64,000 nt of DNA from Sorangium cellulosum So0157-2 (GCF_000418325.1 NC_021658.1:9996001-10060000); one strand, 5' to 3'. Positions 18,759-27,485 are shown, numbered from the stretch's first letter. The notes: generated by a model from the sequence alone, not told the origin. Translations and numbers: made by a program.

Positions 18759-19485
18759 ACGCCCCCACGGCCCGCAACGGGCCGCGGCGCACGCAGCGCC
18801 GGCCGGCGTCCCCGACACCTCGCGAGCGCCGCCGGCGCTCCCCTCGCTGATCCTCGCGGCGCTCATCGGCTCGTCCCTCCTCGGGTGCGGGCTGGGGGGC
18901 CCGGCCTCGTTCCCCGCCGCTTCCGAGCTCCCCGACGATCGTCGCCGTCCGGACGGCGTGGCGATCGATCTGGCGAGCGTCCCGCCGCGACCCGCGAACC
19001 AGGCGGACGTGACGGACAGCGTCGTGACCCTCCGGACGCCGCTCGGCGTCGGCCTGGCGCTGGACGTCGTGGCCGAGTTCTTCAAGCGGATCATCGCCGA
19101 GGACAGCGAGGCCCTGGGCGAGCTGCTGACGCGCGACGCCCTCGCGATCCACACCGGCTCCGGCGGATCGGGGCAGCCGCCGAGCGCCGGGCTCTTTTGG
19201 GAGCAGCGGTTCCGGCGGCTCGAGTACGGAAAGCTCGCCGGAGAGCCGGTCTACCGCGAATCGGAGCTCCAGATCTTCCGGGCGGAGGACGTGCTCGCGA
19301 CGCCGCAACACCCCGCGATCCAGCCGGAGACGCTCGACGACCAGGACATCGTGATCCGCGTGCCGATCATGACCGCGCGGATCGCGGCGGACCGGCTGCT
19401 CGGCGACGAGATCGTGGTCTGGCTGCGGCGAGACGGACCGCGATTCAAGATCTATCGGCTGCTCGAGGACTTCCAGCTACAGTAG
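18733..19485 (+). CDS. Lipoprotein with NTF2-like domain
   Basis: A 250-residue protein with a long basic N-terminal region, a hydrophobic segment and the lipobox SLLGC near residue 52. The mature part has NTF2-like features: DVVAEFFKRIIAEDSEALGE, then a short helix around FWEQRFRRLEYG and C-terminal strands ending FKIYRLLEDFQ. The ATG overlaps the previous gene by 26 bases, so expression is coupled. It is probably a membrane-anchored periplasmic ligand or partner-binding protein; no enzyme motif is seen. Confidence 0.75.
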   Translation: MLQRSSRSERPHGPQRAAAHAAPAGVPDTSRAPPALPSLILAALIGSSLLGCGLGGPASFPAASELPDDRRRPDGVAIDLASVPPRPANQADVTDSVVTLRTPLGVGLALDVVAEFFKRIIAEDSEALGELLTRDALAIHTGSGGSGQPPSAGLFWEQRFRRLEYGKLAGEPVYRESELQIFRAEDVLATPQHPAIQPETLDDQDIVIRVPIMTARIAADRLLGDEIVVWLRRDGPRFKIYRLLEDFQLQ

Positions 19486-19526
19486 GCTTTGCGCTCGTGC
19501 CGCATCTCCGACAAGATCAGGGTTCG

Positions 19527-20441
19527 ATGAGCCGCCTCAAGATCGCGTTCGTTGGCTCCGGGGGGGCGGCGCGAGGCCTGGCGCACCTCGGCGTGCTGAA
19601 GGCCTGTGAGGAGCTCGGGATCCATCCGGAGATCTACGTGGGCGCGGGTGCCGGCGCGCTGGTCAGCGCGACGTACGGGCAGGACATCCCGCTCGACGTG
19701 CTGCTCGACGCGTACCGCCTGCCCTGGAGGCGACGACACCGCGGGCCTCGCCTCCACGTGTCGAGCTTCTTCGGGGCGCCCGCCCTGCGCGATCTGCTCG
19801 ACCCGGGGTACCTCTGCTCGGGGGTGTTCTCGATCGATCGGCTCGAGCGCTACGTGCGCCGGACGCTGCCGATCAACGACTTCCGGCAGCTGCCGCACGC
19901 GGTCTACGTCACGGCGGTCGACGTGGACAGCGCCAAGCGCGTCGTGTTCGGCCCGGGCTACGACGAGGCCACGCCGATCAGCCAGGCGGTGGCCGCGAGC
20001 TGCTGCGTGCCCGGCCTGTTCCGGCCCTACCGCATCAACGGCCGCTATCACCTGAGCGGCGAGGTGATCCGGACGCTCTCCGCCGACGTGGCCGTGAACG
20101 CCGGCGCCAACATCGTGATCATCTCGAACATCTACCGCCCCGAGGAGCGCGACGGATCGCAGCGCTCGATCGCGAGGAGCGGCGCGCCCGGCGTCGTCCG
20201 GCAGTCGCTCAGCATCCTCCTGGCCGAGAAGGAGCGCCGCGGCGTCGAGCTGCTCTCTAAGCTCTACCCGAGCGTCACCTTCCTCGACGTGGCGCCCGCG
20301 ATCGGCCGTTACAGCTACATGAACCGGTTCGCCGCGAAGCCGCTCGTCTTGCGCGGCTACCGCACGGCGCTCCGCGTGCTCGCCGCCGCGAAGGAGAAGG
20401 GCGTCTTCGACACGCCCTCCTCCAAGAGCGCGCTGAACTAG
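19527..20441 (+). CDS. Patatin-like protein lacking the catalytic Ser-Asp dyad
   Basis: A 304-residue patatin-fold protein. The oxyanion loop is present (FVGSGGAARGLAHLGVLKA). The nucleophile elbow G-x-S-x-G is replaced by VGAGAGALVS, with Gly where Ser belongs. The Asp-Gly-Gly/Ala motif is replaced by HLSGEVI, so the Asp is lost too. The rest, including NAGANIVIISN, follows the family. It is expected to have no lipase activity and may be a regulatory or binding pseudoenzyme. The ATG at 19527 has AGGG just upstream; the open frame upstream overlaps the lipoprotein gene and is not coding. It lies 41 bases after that gene and is probably in the same operon. Confidence 0.85.
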   Translation: MSRLKIAFVGSGGAARGLAHLGVLKACEELGIHPEIYVGAGAGALVSATYGQDIPLDVLLDAYRLPWRRRHRGPRLHVSSFFGAPALRDLLDPGYLCSGVFSIDRLERYVRRTLPINDFRQLPHAVYVTAVDVDSAKRVVFGPGYDEATPISQAVAASCCVPGLFRPYRINGRYHLSGEVIRTLSADVAVNAGANIVIISNIYRPEERDGSQRSIARSGAPGVVRQSLSILLAEKERRGVELLSKLYPSVTFLDVAPAIGRYSYMNRFAAKPLVLRGYRTALRVLAAAKEKGVFDTPSSKSALN

Positions 20442-20479
20442 CGCCGCGCCCTCCCGTCGCAGGGCGGCACGGCCGGGCG

Positions 20480-20965
20480 CTACATCCCCGCGACGATGCG
20501 GTACTCGTCCTGGTGCTCCACCAGCTCGAGACGGTTGTCGTCGACCTTGCGGCGCCACTCTTCGCCCTTGCGGCCCGGGATGCGGTAGCTGGCGCTGAAC
20601 GTGTAGTCGACGTAGATGACGTCATCCTCCCGGAGCACGCGCCGGTAGCGGATCTCGTAGCGGATGGCGCGCGCGTCCTGGAATTTCCCGTTCAGGTACT
20701 CGCGCAGGCCGGCATAATCGAGGTCGTCCGACGCGTCGATGTTGCCGCCGTCTTCGTAGTACTTGGGCGAGGCGAGCTGGAGCAGCGCGCCGACGTTCTT
20801 GCTCTCGACCGCGTTGCGGTACTTCTCGCAGAACGAGATGATCTTGCGGTTGTCGTCGCTGTCCTCGACGTCCGTGTTCGGGATGTAGTGGGTCGCGCAG
20901 CCGGCGAGGACGGTCGAAGCCACGGCGAGGAACGAAGCGACAGCTTTTGTTTGGCGGCAGAGCAT
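20480..20965 (-). CDS. Small lipoprotein with NTF2-like domain
   Basis: A 161-residue lipoprotein with signal RQTKAVASFLAVASTV and lipobox LAGC. The mature part begins with a helix (IISFCEKYRNAVESKN), then LLQLASPKYYEDGG and strands such as IYVDYTFSASY, the usual NTF2/SnoaL-like plan without recognisable catalytic residues. I chose ATG 20965; a TTG at 20980 would add five residues. It is convergent with the pseudo-patatin operon, which carries another NTF2-like lipoprotein. Confidence 0.8.
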   Translation of the reverse strand: MLCRQTKAVASFLAVASTVLAGCATHYIPNTDVEDSDDNRKIISFCEKYRNAVESKNVGALLQLASPKYYEDGGNIDASDDLDYAGLREYLNGKFQDARAIRYEIRYRRVLREDDVIYVDYTFSASYRIPGRKGEEWRRKVDDNRLELVEHQDEYRIVAGM

Positions 20966-21088
20966 ACGCGGGCAGGACAACGCTCAGGGGAAGCGGCTGA
21001 TTCCAGCCGGGGACCTTGCCAGATCGAGGTGCGGATCGGCAAGCGAAGCGAGCAAGACCGCCGCGGGTGACACGGACGGGCGCCCCCG

Positions 21089-22987
21089 CTAGCCGTGCTC
21101 GTCGAGCCAGCGGAGGAGGGCGAGGTGGCCGACGGGACCGTCGTGGTCGACCGGGAGGTCGAGATCGACCTCGCGCAGGCGCCCGGCGTCGCCAGGATCC
21201 GCCTGGAGGAGGAGCGCGACGGCGCCGCGGGCGACCGCGCGGTGCTGCGCGACCGTCAGGCCGAGGAGCTCACGCGCGACCGGCCCGGCGTCGTCGGCCG
21301 CGACGACGACCATGCGATCGGCGTCGGAGGACGCGACGAGCTCTGCCGCGGCGCGGAGCGCCTCCAGCGCGCCGCCCAGCCCGGCGCCGACCGCAAAGCT
21401 CGGCCCGGTGAGCTGGTACGCGATGGCGCACTCCCCCGCGATCGCGTTCGGCGACGTGGCGGGAAAGAGGCGCGGCTCGACGAAGCGGGCGCCGCGCGCG
21501 CGACGGCGGGCGTCGTAGACGTCGTTGGTGTCGATCGTCGCGAGCGCGTGGCCCGCGACGATGCCGGCGCCCCGCAAGGCGCCCTCGCCGACGATGGCGG
21601 CGAGGGCCGCCACGGCGGTCAGCCCGAGACGGCAGAGCGCGTCGAGGCGCGCGAGGCGGTCGCGCGGGATGCCCGTGGCCTCGGCGAGGCGTCCGAGATC
21701 GAAGCCCGTCACGCGCGCCGCTGCGCGGAGGTGCACCGGGCGAGCGCGCCGCGGCTTCCGCCCGCTCGCGCAGGACGTGAGCAGGAGCGCGGCGTTCGCG
21801 CCGCCGAAGGCCGCCGAGAGCTTGAGCGCCGCATGGAGCGGCCGAGGCTCGGCGCGCTCGAGCAGGAGGGCCGGCGCGTCGGGGTCGAGCTCGCCCTCGG
21901 ACGCCGCCGGCGGGGCGATGGACGCCGCGAGGGCGGCCGCGGCCGCGAGCGACTCGAGCGCGCCCGCGGCCCCGAGCGTGTGTCCGATCTGGGCCTTGAA
22001 CGGGTGGACGACGGGCGGAGGGGGCGCGGCGCCCGAGCCCTCCGCGGGGCGGGGCGCGGCGAACAGCGCGGCGATCGCGCGCGACTCCATCGCGTCGTTG
22101 TAGGGCGTCGCCGTGGCGTGGGCGCTGACGAGGCCGACGCGCGAGGCAGGCCACGCGGCGTCGGCGAGCGCGGCAGCGCCGGCGCGCATGAGCCCGGAGC
22201 CCGTCCGATCCGGGGCGGTGATGTGCACCGCGTCCGTGGAGGCGCCGAAGCCGGCGACCCGGACCATCACCGGGGCGCCGCGGCGGCGATCCTCGCGCAC
22301 GAGGGCGACGACGGCCGCGCCCTCGCCGAGCGCCATGCCGTCGCGGCCGAGGCGGAACGGGCGCGAGCTCGACGCCGTGGTCGCGCGGAGCGCCTCGAAG
22401 CCGGCGGCGACGAAGGTGCTGAGGGCGTCGTAGCCGCCGGCGAGCACGAGATCGCAGGCGTCGCGATCGAGCCAGCGGAGGCCGAGGCCGATGGCCAGGG
22501 TGCTCGCGGCGCACGCCGCGAGCAGGTGCGTGCGCAGCGGGGTCCGCTCCAGCCCGAACGCGGCGAGCGCGTCGTTGAACGGCGCGAAGTAGGTCGCGCC
22601 GGAGGCCAGCGCGGCGAGCGAGCCGGCGTCGGCGCCCTCGGCCCTCGCCGCGAAGAACCGCTCCGCGGTGAGCATGCCGCCGCTGGACGTGCCGAGGGCG
22701 ATGCCGATGCGCTCGCCGCGCCAGCCCGGGCGCGCGCGCTCCAGCGCCGCGAGCGTCTGCGAGAGCGCCGCCTTCAGGAGATCCGCGGCGCGATCGGCCC
22801 CCGGAGCGACGCCGAGCGCCGCGGGCGCGCGGGCGGCGAAGGGCCGCAGGAGACCGGCGCGCGCGAGCTCTTCGTCGCGCGCGATCGCGACCGGCGCGGG
22901 CTCGCCAGCGCCGGGGACGCGGTAGGCGAGAGGGCCGAGGCCGAGCGCAGAGACGGCGCCCGAGGCGATGACGCAGGCGTCGCTCAT
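21089..22987 (-). CDS. Beta-ketoacyl synthase with a C-terminal Cys-less KS-like region
   Basis: A 632-residue protein. Residues 1 to about 410 form a complete ketosynthase: Cys159 in LLAACAAS, His290 in VSAHATATPYND, and Lys331/His335 in KAQIGHTLGAAG, ending in AFGGANAALLL. The remaining 220 residues resemble part of a second KS (SPNAIAGECAIAYQLTGPS, then VGAGLGGALEAL), similar to the Ketoacyl-synt_2 / chain-length-factor branch, without an active-site Cys. It probably condenses acyl groups on the ACP encoded at 26230. The ATG overlaps the upstream lipoprotein stop by ATGA. The long open frame upstream of this ATG is not coding. Confidence 0.85.
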   Translation of the reverse strand: MSDACVIASGAVSALGLGPLAYRVPGAGEPAPVAIARDEELARAGLLRPFAARAPAALGVAPGADRAADLLKAALSQTLAALERARPGWRGERIGIALGTSSGGMLTAERFFAARAEGADAGSLAALASGATYFAPFNDALAAFGLERTPLRTHLLAACAASTLAIGLGLRWLDRDACDLVLAGGYDALSTFVAAGFEALRATTASSSRPFRLGRDGMALGEGAAVVALVREDRRRGAPVMVRVAGFGASTDAVHITAPDRTGSGLMRAGAAALADAAWPASRVGLVSAHATATPYNDAMESRAIAALFAAPRPAEGSGAAPPPPVVHPFKAQIGHTLGAAGALESLAAAAALAASIAPPAASEGELDPDAPALLLERAEPRPLHAALKLSAAFGGANAALLLTSCASGRKPRRARPVHLRAAARVTGFDLGRLAEATGIPRDRLARLDALCRLGLTAVAALAAIVGEGALRGAGIVAGHALATIDTNDVYDARRRARGARFVEPRLFPATSPNAIAGECAIAYQLTGPSFAVGAGLGGALEALRAAAELVASSDADRMVVVAADDAGPVARELLGLTVAQHRAVARGAVALLLQADPGDAGRLREVDLDLPVDHDGPVGHLALLRWLDEHG

Positions 22988-23895
22988 GAGCCGTCCTCCT
23001 GCCCGATCGCGTCGGGATCGACGAAGGCGCGCGGGTCCGGCGCGCGCTCCCGCTCCTCGGCCTCGCAGGTCACGGTGACGAGCAGCCCGGTCGAGGCCTG
23101 CGCGTACCGGACATGGCCGCAGCCCATGCCCTCGGCGATCACGACCTCCTCGTCGAGCTTTCGCCGGCGCGCGCCCTCCGCCGACCACGTCGTGCGGCGC
23201 GCGCCGATCAGGCCGCGGTCGGCGATCCGCAGGTCGATCACGGCGTCGCCGTCTCGCAGGACGAACGAGGCCGTGCTCGCGGCGCGCTCGTACCAGAGCA
23301 ACGTCCCCGCCGCTGGGTGGAGCATCCACCAGCGCAGGAAATCTACCGGCAGGCCGCGAAGCGACGCTCGCGGCGTCGAGGCGTCGCCGCGCTTCAGCAG
23401 ATCGAGCGCGGGGACCGCGAAGCGGAAGCGGTCGCCGCGCGCCCACAGATCGAGCGCGGTGGTGCCGCCTGGACCGAGGAGGATCATCCGGAGCGCGCCC
23501 TCCGGCGCGAGGACCGCGTCGCTCGCCGCGGGCGCGCGCCCGTCGATCGTCGGCGGGGCGATCGCGATCGCCCCGCGCGCCTCGAGCACCTGGCCGGTGC
23601 GCGGCTCCCGCAGCGCCAGGCGGACGCGGAGCGTGCGCGGGCCGGCCCCGTCGACCTCGCGGCGGAGCGCTGAGAGGCGCTCTCGCCCCTCGCGCCACGC
23701 CGACGGATCGGGCCGCGCGGCGGGCGTGCCCGGCGACGGCCGAGGCAGCATCCGCGCGAACTCGGCGTCGAGCGGGCCGCCGCGCCGCGCGACGTTGGCG
23801 GCGCAGGCGGGGGTGCACGCGAGCGAGAGCAGGAGGCACGCGGCGCTCACGAGGCGGCGCTCACGATGGCCGGGCGCAGGCAGCGATGTCGTCAC
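22984..23895 (-). CDS. LolB-like envelope lipoprotein within the ketosynthase operon
   Basis: About 303 residues from a GTG that overlaps the upstream KS stop (GTGA). A basic N-terminus and hydrophobic stretch (LVSAACLLLSLACTPACAAN) form a signal peptide with possible lipidation at one of two Cys. The mature part is beta-rich (LRVRLALREPRTGQVLEARG, LDLWARGDRFRFAVP, VIDLRIADRGLIGA), the pattern of LolA/LolB carriers, which shield acyl chains in a half-barrel. The family call is by pattern only. Its place between two KS genes suggests it handles or anchors the cluster's lipid product at the outer membrane, as LolA-like proteins do in aryl polyene clusters. Confidence 0.65.
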   Translation of the reverse strand: MTTSLPAPGHRERRLVSAACLLLSLACTPACAANVARRGGPLDAEFARMLPRPSPGTPAARPDPSAWREGRERLSALRREVDGAGPRTLRVRLALREPRTGQVLEARGAIAIAPPTIDGRAPAASDAVLAPEGALRMILLGPGGTTALDLWARGDRFRFAVPALDLLKRGDASTPRASLRGLPVDFLRWWMLHPAAGTLLWYERAASTASFVLRDGDAVIDLRIADRGLIGARRTTWSAEGARRRKLDEEVVIAEGMGCGHVRYAQASTGLLVTVTCEAEERERAPDPRAFVDPDAIGQEDGS

Positions 23896-26204
23896 GCGTC
23901 GCCGGGAGCGACCAGCAGGATGGCGTATCCGCGGTCGGGTGCGCCGCCCAGGACGAGCACGCTCGCGAGGGCGCCGCTCGCGAGCGCCGCGACCGCCGCG
24001 GCGGCGGCGAACCCGCCAGCGCCCTCGTGCTCGCCCGCGCGCGGCGCCAGCGTGGAGCACGGCACCTCGGCCCACGGCGAGCCGCGCAGGCAGGCGGTGA
24101 GGCGCTCCTCGCTCCGCCCGACGAACACGCCGGCGGGCGTCGGTGCGCTGGGCTGCGCGCGCTGCGCGATCTCCCCGGGAGCGCCGAGGGGCGCCGGCGC
24201 CGGCGCTCCCGCGAGCATCCCCGCGCCGTCGCCGCGCCAGGAGCTCCACCAGGCGACCGTCGCCACCGGGCGCGCGCCCCGCTCGCGCACCCGCGCGGCG
24301 CTCTCGAAGAGCAGCACGGCGGCGCCCTCGCTGCGCACGCCGCCGCTGACGACCTGCGAGCAGATCGGGCCGAGACACCGCTCGATCATGGGGCTCGCCT
24401 CCTCGACGCTGCCGGCGGCGAGCGCCTCCCCTTCCCCGGCGGTGATGAGCTCGATGGCCGTGACCATGGCCGACTCCGCGGTCGCGCCGAGGTCGGCCAT
24501 GGCGAACACCGGCCCGCGGAGGCCCAGGTAGATGGAGGCGTGCCCGACCGGCGACGAGGGGACCAGGTTCGGGAAATCGGCGGGGCTCGCGTACTTCGCC
24601 CCCTTGTCGTAGATGCGCCGCATGTAGGCGGTCGAGGCGTCGACGCTGCCGAACGAGGCGCCGACGATGGCGCCGGGCAGGGTGCGGCTCGGCGCGGCGT
24701 CGGCCGCCGGATCGCCCGCGCCCGCGTCGGCCGGGGCCGCGCCGCCGAGGCCGGCGTCGGAGAGCGCGGTGAGGATCGCGGCCGTCGCCAGGCGGCCGGC
24801 GCGATCGAGCCGCCTCGCGCGCGCGAGATCGAGGTGCGCGCCCGTGTTGAAGGCGATGGAGCCCTCGGCTGGCGGAGGGCCGGGCTCGAGGTACGCGGCG
24901 CCGCCGCGGGTCGCGAGGACGCCGAGCGGGCCGATCGTCGCGGCCGCCGTCACGACCACCGAGCGCCGCACGGGCGCGCAGCCCGCGCCGAGCGGCGGCG
25001 GAAACCGCTCGGGCTGCGCGAACACGAGCACGCTGTCCGTGCCGCCGAAGCCGAAGGAGTTCGACATCGCCGCCCGGATCGGCGCCTCGCGCGCCTCCTT
25101 GAGGTGCAAGAGCTGGCACTCCGGATCGACCTCCTCGAGGCCGCCGGTCGGCGGCATCACGCCGCGCGCGACGGCGAGCGCGGTGATCGCCGCCTCGACC
25201 GCGCCGGCGGCGCCGAGGGTGTGCCCGATCTGCCCCTTGGACGACGAGACGGCGATGCGGCTCACCTCGGCGCCGAGGCAGGCGCGCAGGGCGGCGCTCT
25301 CCATGACGTCGTTCAGCGGCGTCGCGGTGCCGTGCGCGTTGACGTAGTCGAGATCCGACGGCGTGAGCGCCGCGCACCGGAGCGCGTCGCGCATGACGCG
25401 CGCCGCGGTGCGCCCCTCGCGCTCGGGGTTCGTGATGTGATGCGCCTCGGCGCCGGTCGCCCACCCGCGGAGCTCGACGATCGGCTCCGCTCCCCGCGCG
25501 CGCGCGGCGTCCTCCGACTCGAGCAGCAGGAACGCCGCAGCCTCGCCCAGGTTCAGCCCGGCGCGCCGCCGATCGAACGGGCGGCACGGATCCGGATCGA
25601 CGGCCGCGAGGGCGCCGAAGCCGGTGTACGTCAGCCGGCACAGGCCGTCGGCGCCCCCCGCGAGCACGCGGGTGGACAGGCCGGCGCGGAGCCAGGCCGC
25701 GCCCAGCAAGAGGGCGTTCGCGCCGCTCGAGCAAGCGCTGCAGACGCTCCTCGCCCGGCGGAACGGGCCGACGGCGGCGCGGACGTGGTCGGCCGTCGAC
25801 GAGAGCGGGTGCGAGAGCATCCGCTTCAAGGGAGCGATCGCGCTGGGATCGTGCGAGAGCCAGGCGAGCAGCTCCTCCGTCTCGAACATCCCGGCGGTCG
25901 TGCCGCCGACCACCAGATCGACCGGCATCGCCGCGGGGTCGACGCCCGCGTGCGCGAGCGCCTCGCGGGCCGAGAGCACCGCCATCGCGTCGGTCCGGGA
26001 CCACCCTTCCGCCTCGCCCGGTGGGGCGACGTCCTCTGGAGAGAGGTCGCGGACCTCCGCGGCGATGCGCGCGCGCGTCCCGGGGATCTCGAACAGGGAG
26101 AGCGGCGCGAAGGCCCGATCGCCTGCGATGAGCCGGTCCATCGTCGCCCTCGCCCCGCGCGCCAGGGGCGAGACGACCCCGATGCCCGTCACCCAGATTC
26201 GCAC
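23892..26204 (-). CDS. Ketosynthase fused to a degenerate second ketosynthase
   Basis: A 770-residue protein. Residues 1 to about 400 are an active-looking KS: Cys158 in VCSACSSGANALL, His291 in YVNAHGTATPLND, Lys323 and His328 in SSSKGQIGHTLGAAG, and the terminal SNSFGFGGTDS. Residues about 410-770 repeat the KS fold in degenerate form: FGSVDASTAYMRRIYDKG and YLGLRGPVFAMADLGATAES align with a KS, but no Cys stands at the nucleophile position and no HGT motif follows. This resembles the KS-alpha/KS-beta (chain length factor) pair of type II polyketide synthases joined in one chain. It starts 25 bases after the ACP stop. Confidence 0.88.
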   Translation of the reverse strand: MRIWVTGIGVVSPLARGARATMDRLIAGDRAFAPLSLFEIPGTRARIAAEVRDLSPEDVAPPGEAEGWSRTDAMAVLSAREALAHAGVDPAAMPVDLVVGGTTAGMFETEELLAWLSHDPSAIAPLKRMLSHPLSSTADHVRAAVGPFRRARSVCSACSSGANALLLGAAWLRAGLSTRVLAGGADGLCRLTYTGFGALAAVDPDPCRPFDRRRAGLNLGEAAAFLLLESEDAARARGAEPIVELRGWATGAEAHHITNPEREGRTAARVMRDALRCAALTPSDLDYVNAHGTATPLNDVMESAALRACLGAEVSRIAVSSSKGQIGHTLGAAGAVEAAITALAVARGVMPPTGGLEEVDPECQLLHLKEAREAPIRAAMSNSFGFGGTDSVLVFAQPERFPPPLGAGCAPVRRSVVVTAAATIGPLGVLATRGGAAYLEPGPPPAEGSIAFNTGAHLDLARARRLDRAGRLATAAILTALSDAGLGGAAPADAGAGDPAADAAPSRTLPGAIVGASFGSVDASTAYMRRIYDKGAKYASPADFPNLVPSSPVGHASIYLGLRGPVFAMADLGATAESAMVTAIELITAGEGEALAAGSVEEASPMIERCLGPICSQVVSGGVRSEGAAVLLFESAARVRERGARPVATVAWWSSWRGDGAGMLAGAPAPAPLGAPGEIAQRAQPSAPTPAGVFVGRSEERLTACLRGSPWAEVPCSTLAPRAGEHEGAGGFAAAAAVAALASGALASVLVLGGAPDRGYAILLVAPGDA

Positions 26205-26229
26205 GCTCGAACGGCTCTCTGCGGCGTGA

Positions 26230-26496
26230 TCACGCGGCCGCGGTCGACTTGATGATGTGGGCCACGAGCGCGTCCACCGATGCGAAGATCGGCCTCGCCT
26301 CGTCTCCCTCCGGGATGCGGACGCCGAAGCGCTCCTCCACGCTCATGGCGAGCTGGAGCGCGTCCAGCGAATCGAGGCCCAGCCCTTCGCCGAACAGCGG
26401 CGCAGCGTCGTCGATGTCCGCCGGCGTCTTCCCCTCGAGGTTCAGCTCCTCGACCATGAGTTCTTTTAACTTCTGCCGCACGTCCTGCGCGTTCAT
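26230..26496 (-). CDS. Acyl carrier protein
   Basis: An 88-residue ACP of normal length. The phosphopantetheine attachment Ser lies in LGLDSLDALQLAMSVEERFG, near residue 43. ATG 26496 has AGGGA about eight bases upstream. It is the first gene of the cluster with two KS fusion proteins and a lipoprotein, so it is probably their dedicated carrier rather than the housekeeping AcpP, which usually lies with fabF. It needs a phosphopantetheinyl transferase encoded elsewhere. Confidence 0.93.
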   Translation of the reverse strand: MNAQDVRQKLKELMVEELNLEGKTPADIDDAAPLFGEGLGLDSLDALQLAMSVEERFGVRIPEGDEARPIFASVDALVAHIIKSTAAA

Positions 26497-26580
26497 GAGC
26501 ACGTCCCTGCGGGGTAGCACAATTCCGCGCCTTTCTACCAGGGGGCAGCGCTTTTTCTGACGGTTTGGTAAAGAGCGCCC

Positions 26581-27372
26581 ATGGCTCTCGTCGACTACGC
26601 CACCTCTGCAGGCGTCGCGCTGCTTACCCTCAATGATCCGCCCGTCAACGGGTACACCCACGAGATGATGAAGGACCTCGACGCGGCCATCCTCGAGGCC
26701 CGCTTCGACAACGATGTGCATGTCATCGTCATCACCGGGCACGGCGAAAAGTTCTTCTGCGCCGGAGCGAACATCGACATGCTCCGCGAATCGGATCCGA
26801 CGTTCAAATACTACTTCTGTCTCCACGCGAACGAGACGCTGAGCCGGCTCGAGCACACGCCAAAGCTCTGCATCGCGGCGCTGAACGGCCACACTGTAGG
26901 CGGCGGCCTCGAGATCGCGATGGCCTGTGACCTCCGCATCGCCCGCAAGAACGCCGGCAAGATCGGCCTCCCGGAGGTCGCGCTCGGCGTCCTTCCCGGC
27001 ACGGGCGGCACCCAGCGTCTCGCCAGGCTCATCGGTAAATCTCGGGCGATCCAGCTGATGTGCGAGGGCCAGACGTTCGACTTCGAGACGGCCCTAGCGG
27101 TCGGCCTGGTCAACGACGTCTGGGAGACCGCCTCCCACGACGAGTTCATGGACCGGATCCTCGCGTACGGTCACACGTTCACGCTGCCGGGTCGCGCGGC
27201 CTTGGCGGTCGGGCGCATCAAGCGCGCGGTGCAGACAGGCTTCGAGGTGGGGCTCGAACAGGGGCTCGCCCTCGAGCGAGAGCTCCAGGCCGAGCTGTTC
27301 GCGTCGGAGGACGCGCGCGAGGGGCTCGCTGCCTACATGGAGAAACGGAAACCGGTTTTCCAGGGCAAGTGA
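26581..27372 (+). CDS. Enoyl-CoA hydratase/isomerase family protein
   Basis: A 263-residue crotonase. The oxyanion motifs FFCAGANIDML and HTVGGGLEIAMACD are present. Both catalytic Glu positions are kept: the E in GGGLEIAMACD and the E in GLPEVALGVLPGTGGTQRL, so hydratase activity is likely. It is divergent from the ACP/KS cluster with 84 bases between, and they may share control. It could act in beta-oxidation or supply a dehydratase step to that cluster; the sequence does not decide. Confidence 0.92.
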   Translation: MALVDYATSAGVALLTLNDPPVNGYTHEMMKDLDAAILEARFDNDVHVIVITGHGEKFFCAGANIDMLRESDPTFKYYFCLHANETLSRLEHTPKLCIAALNGHTVGGGLEIAMACDLRIARKNAGKIGLPEVALGVLPGTGGTQRLARLIGKSRAIQLMCEGQTFDFETALAVGLVNDVWETASHDEFMDRILAYGHTFTLPGRAALAVGRIKRAVQTGFEVGLEQGLALERELQAELFASEDAREGLAAYMEKRKPVFQGK

Positions 27373-27401
27373 ACGCGCGCAGGACGCGCGGCGCTGCGTA
27401 C

Positions 27402-27418
27402 GTAATATTTATTACAAT
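27402..27418. promoter_or_regulatory. AT-rich palindromic element upstream of the ECF sigma gene
   Basis: GTAATATTTATTAC (27402-27415) is a short inverted repeat. It overlaps a good -10-like TACAAT (27413-27418) within otherwise very G+C-rich DNA. No matching -35 is seen. It lies about 70 bases before the sigma factor start and may be its promoter or an operator. Confidence 0.35.
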
Positions 27419-27485
27419 GAACAGCTTCCTTGGGATGGTCTGACGATTTTCAAATCAGCACGGGCTGCTGCACGTAAGTTCAGGC

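Noticed and set aside
22984..26004. Reading the LolB-like lipoprotein as the end of a 1006-residue protein
   Set aside because: Upstream of 23895 the frame is a shadow of the KS gene; the GTGA overlap and the signal peptide mark the true start.
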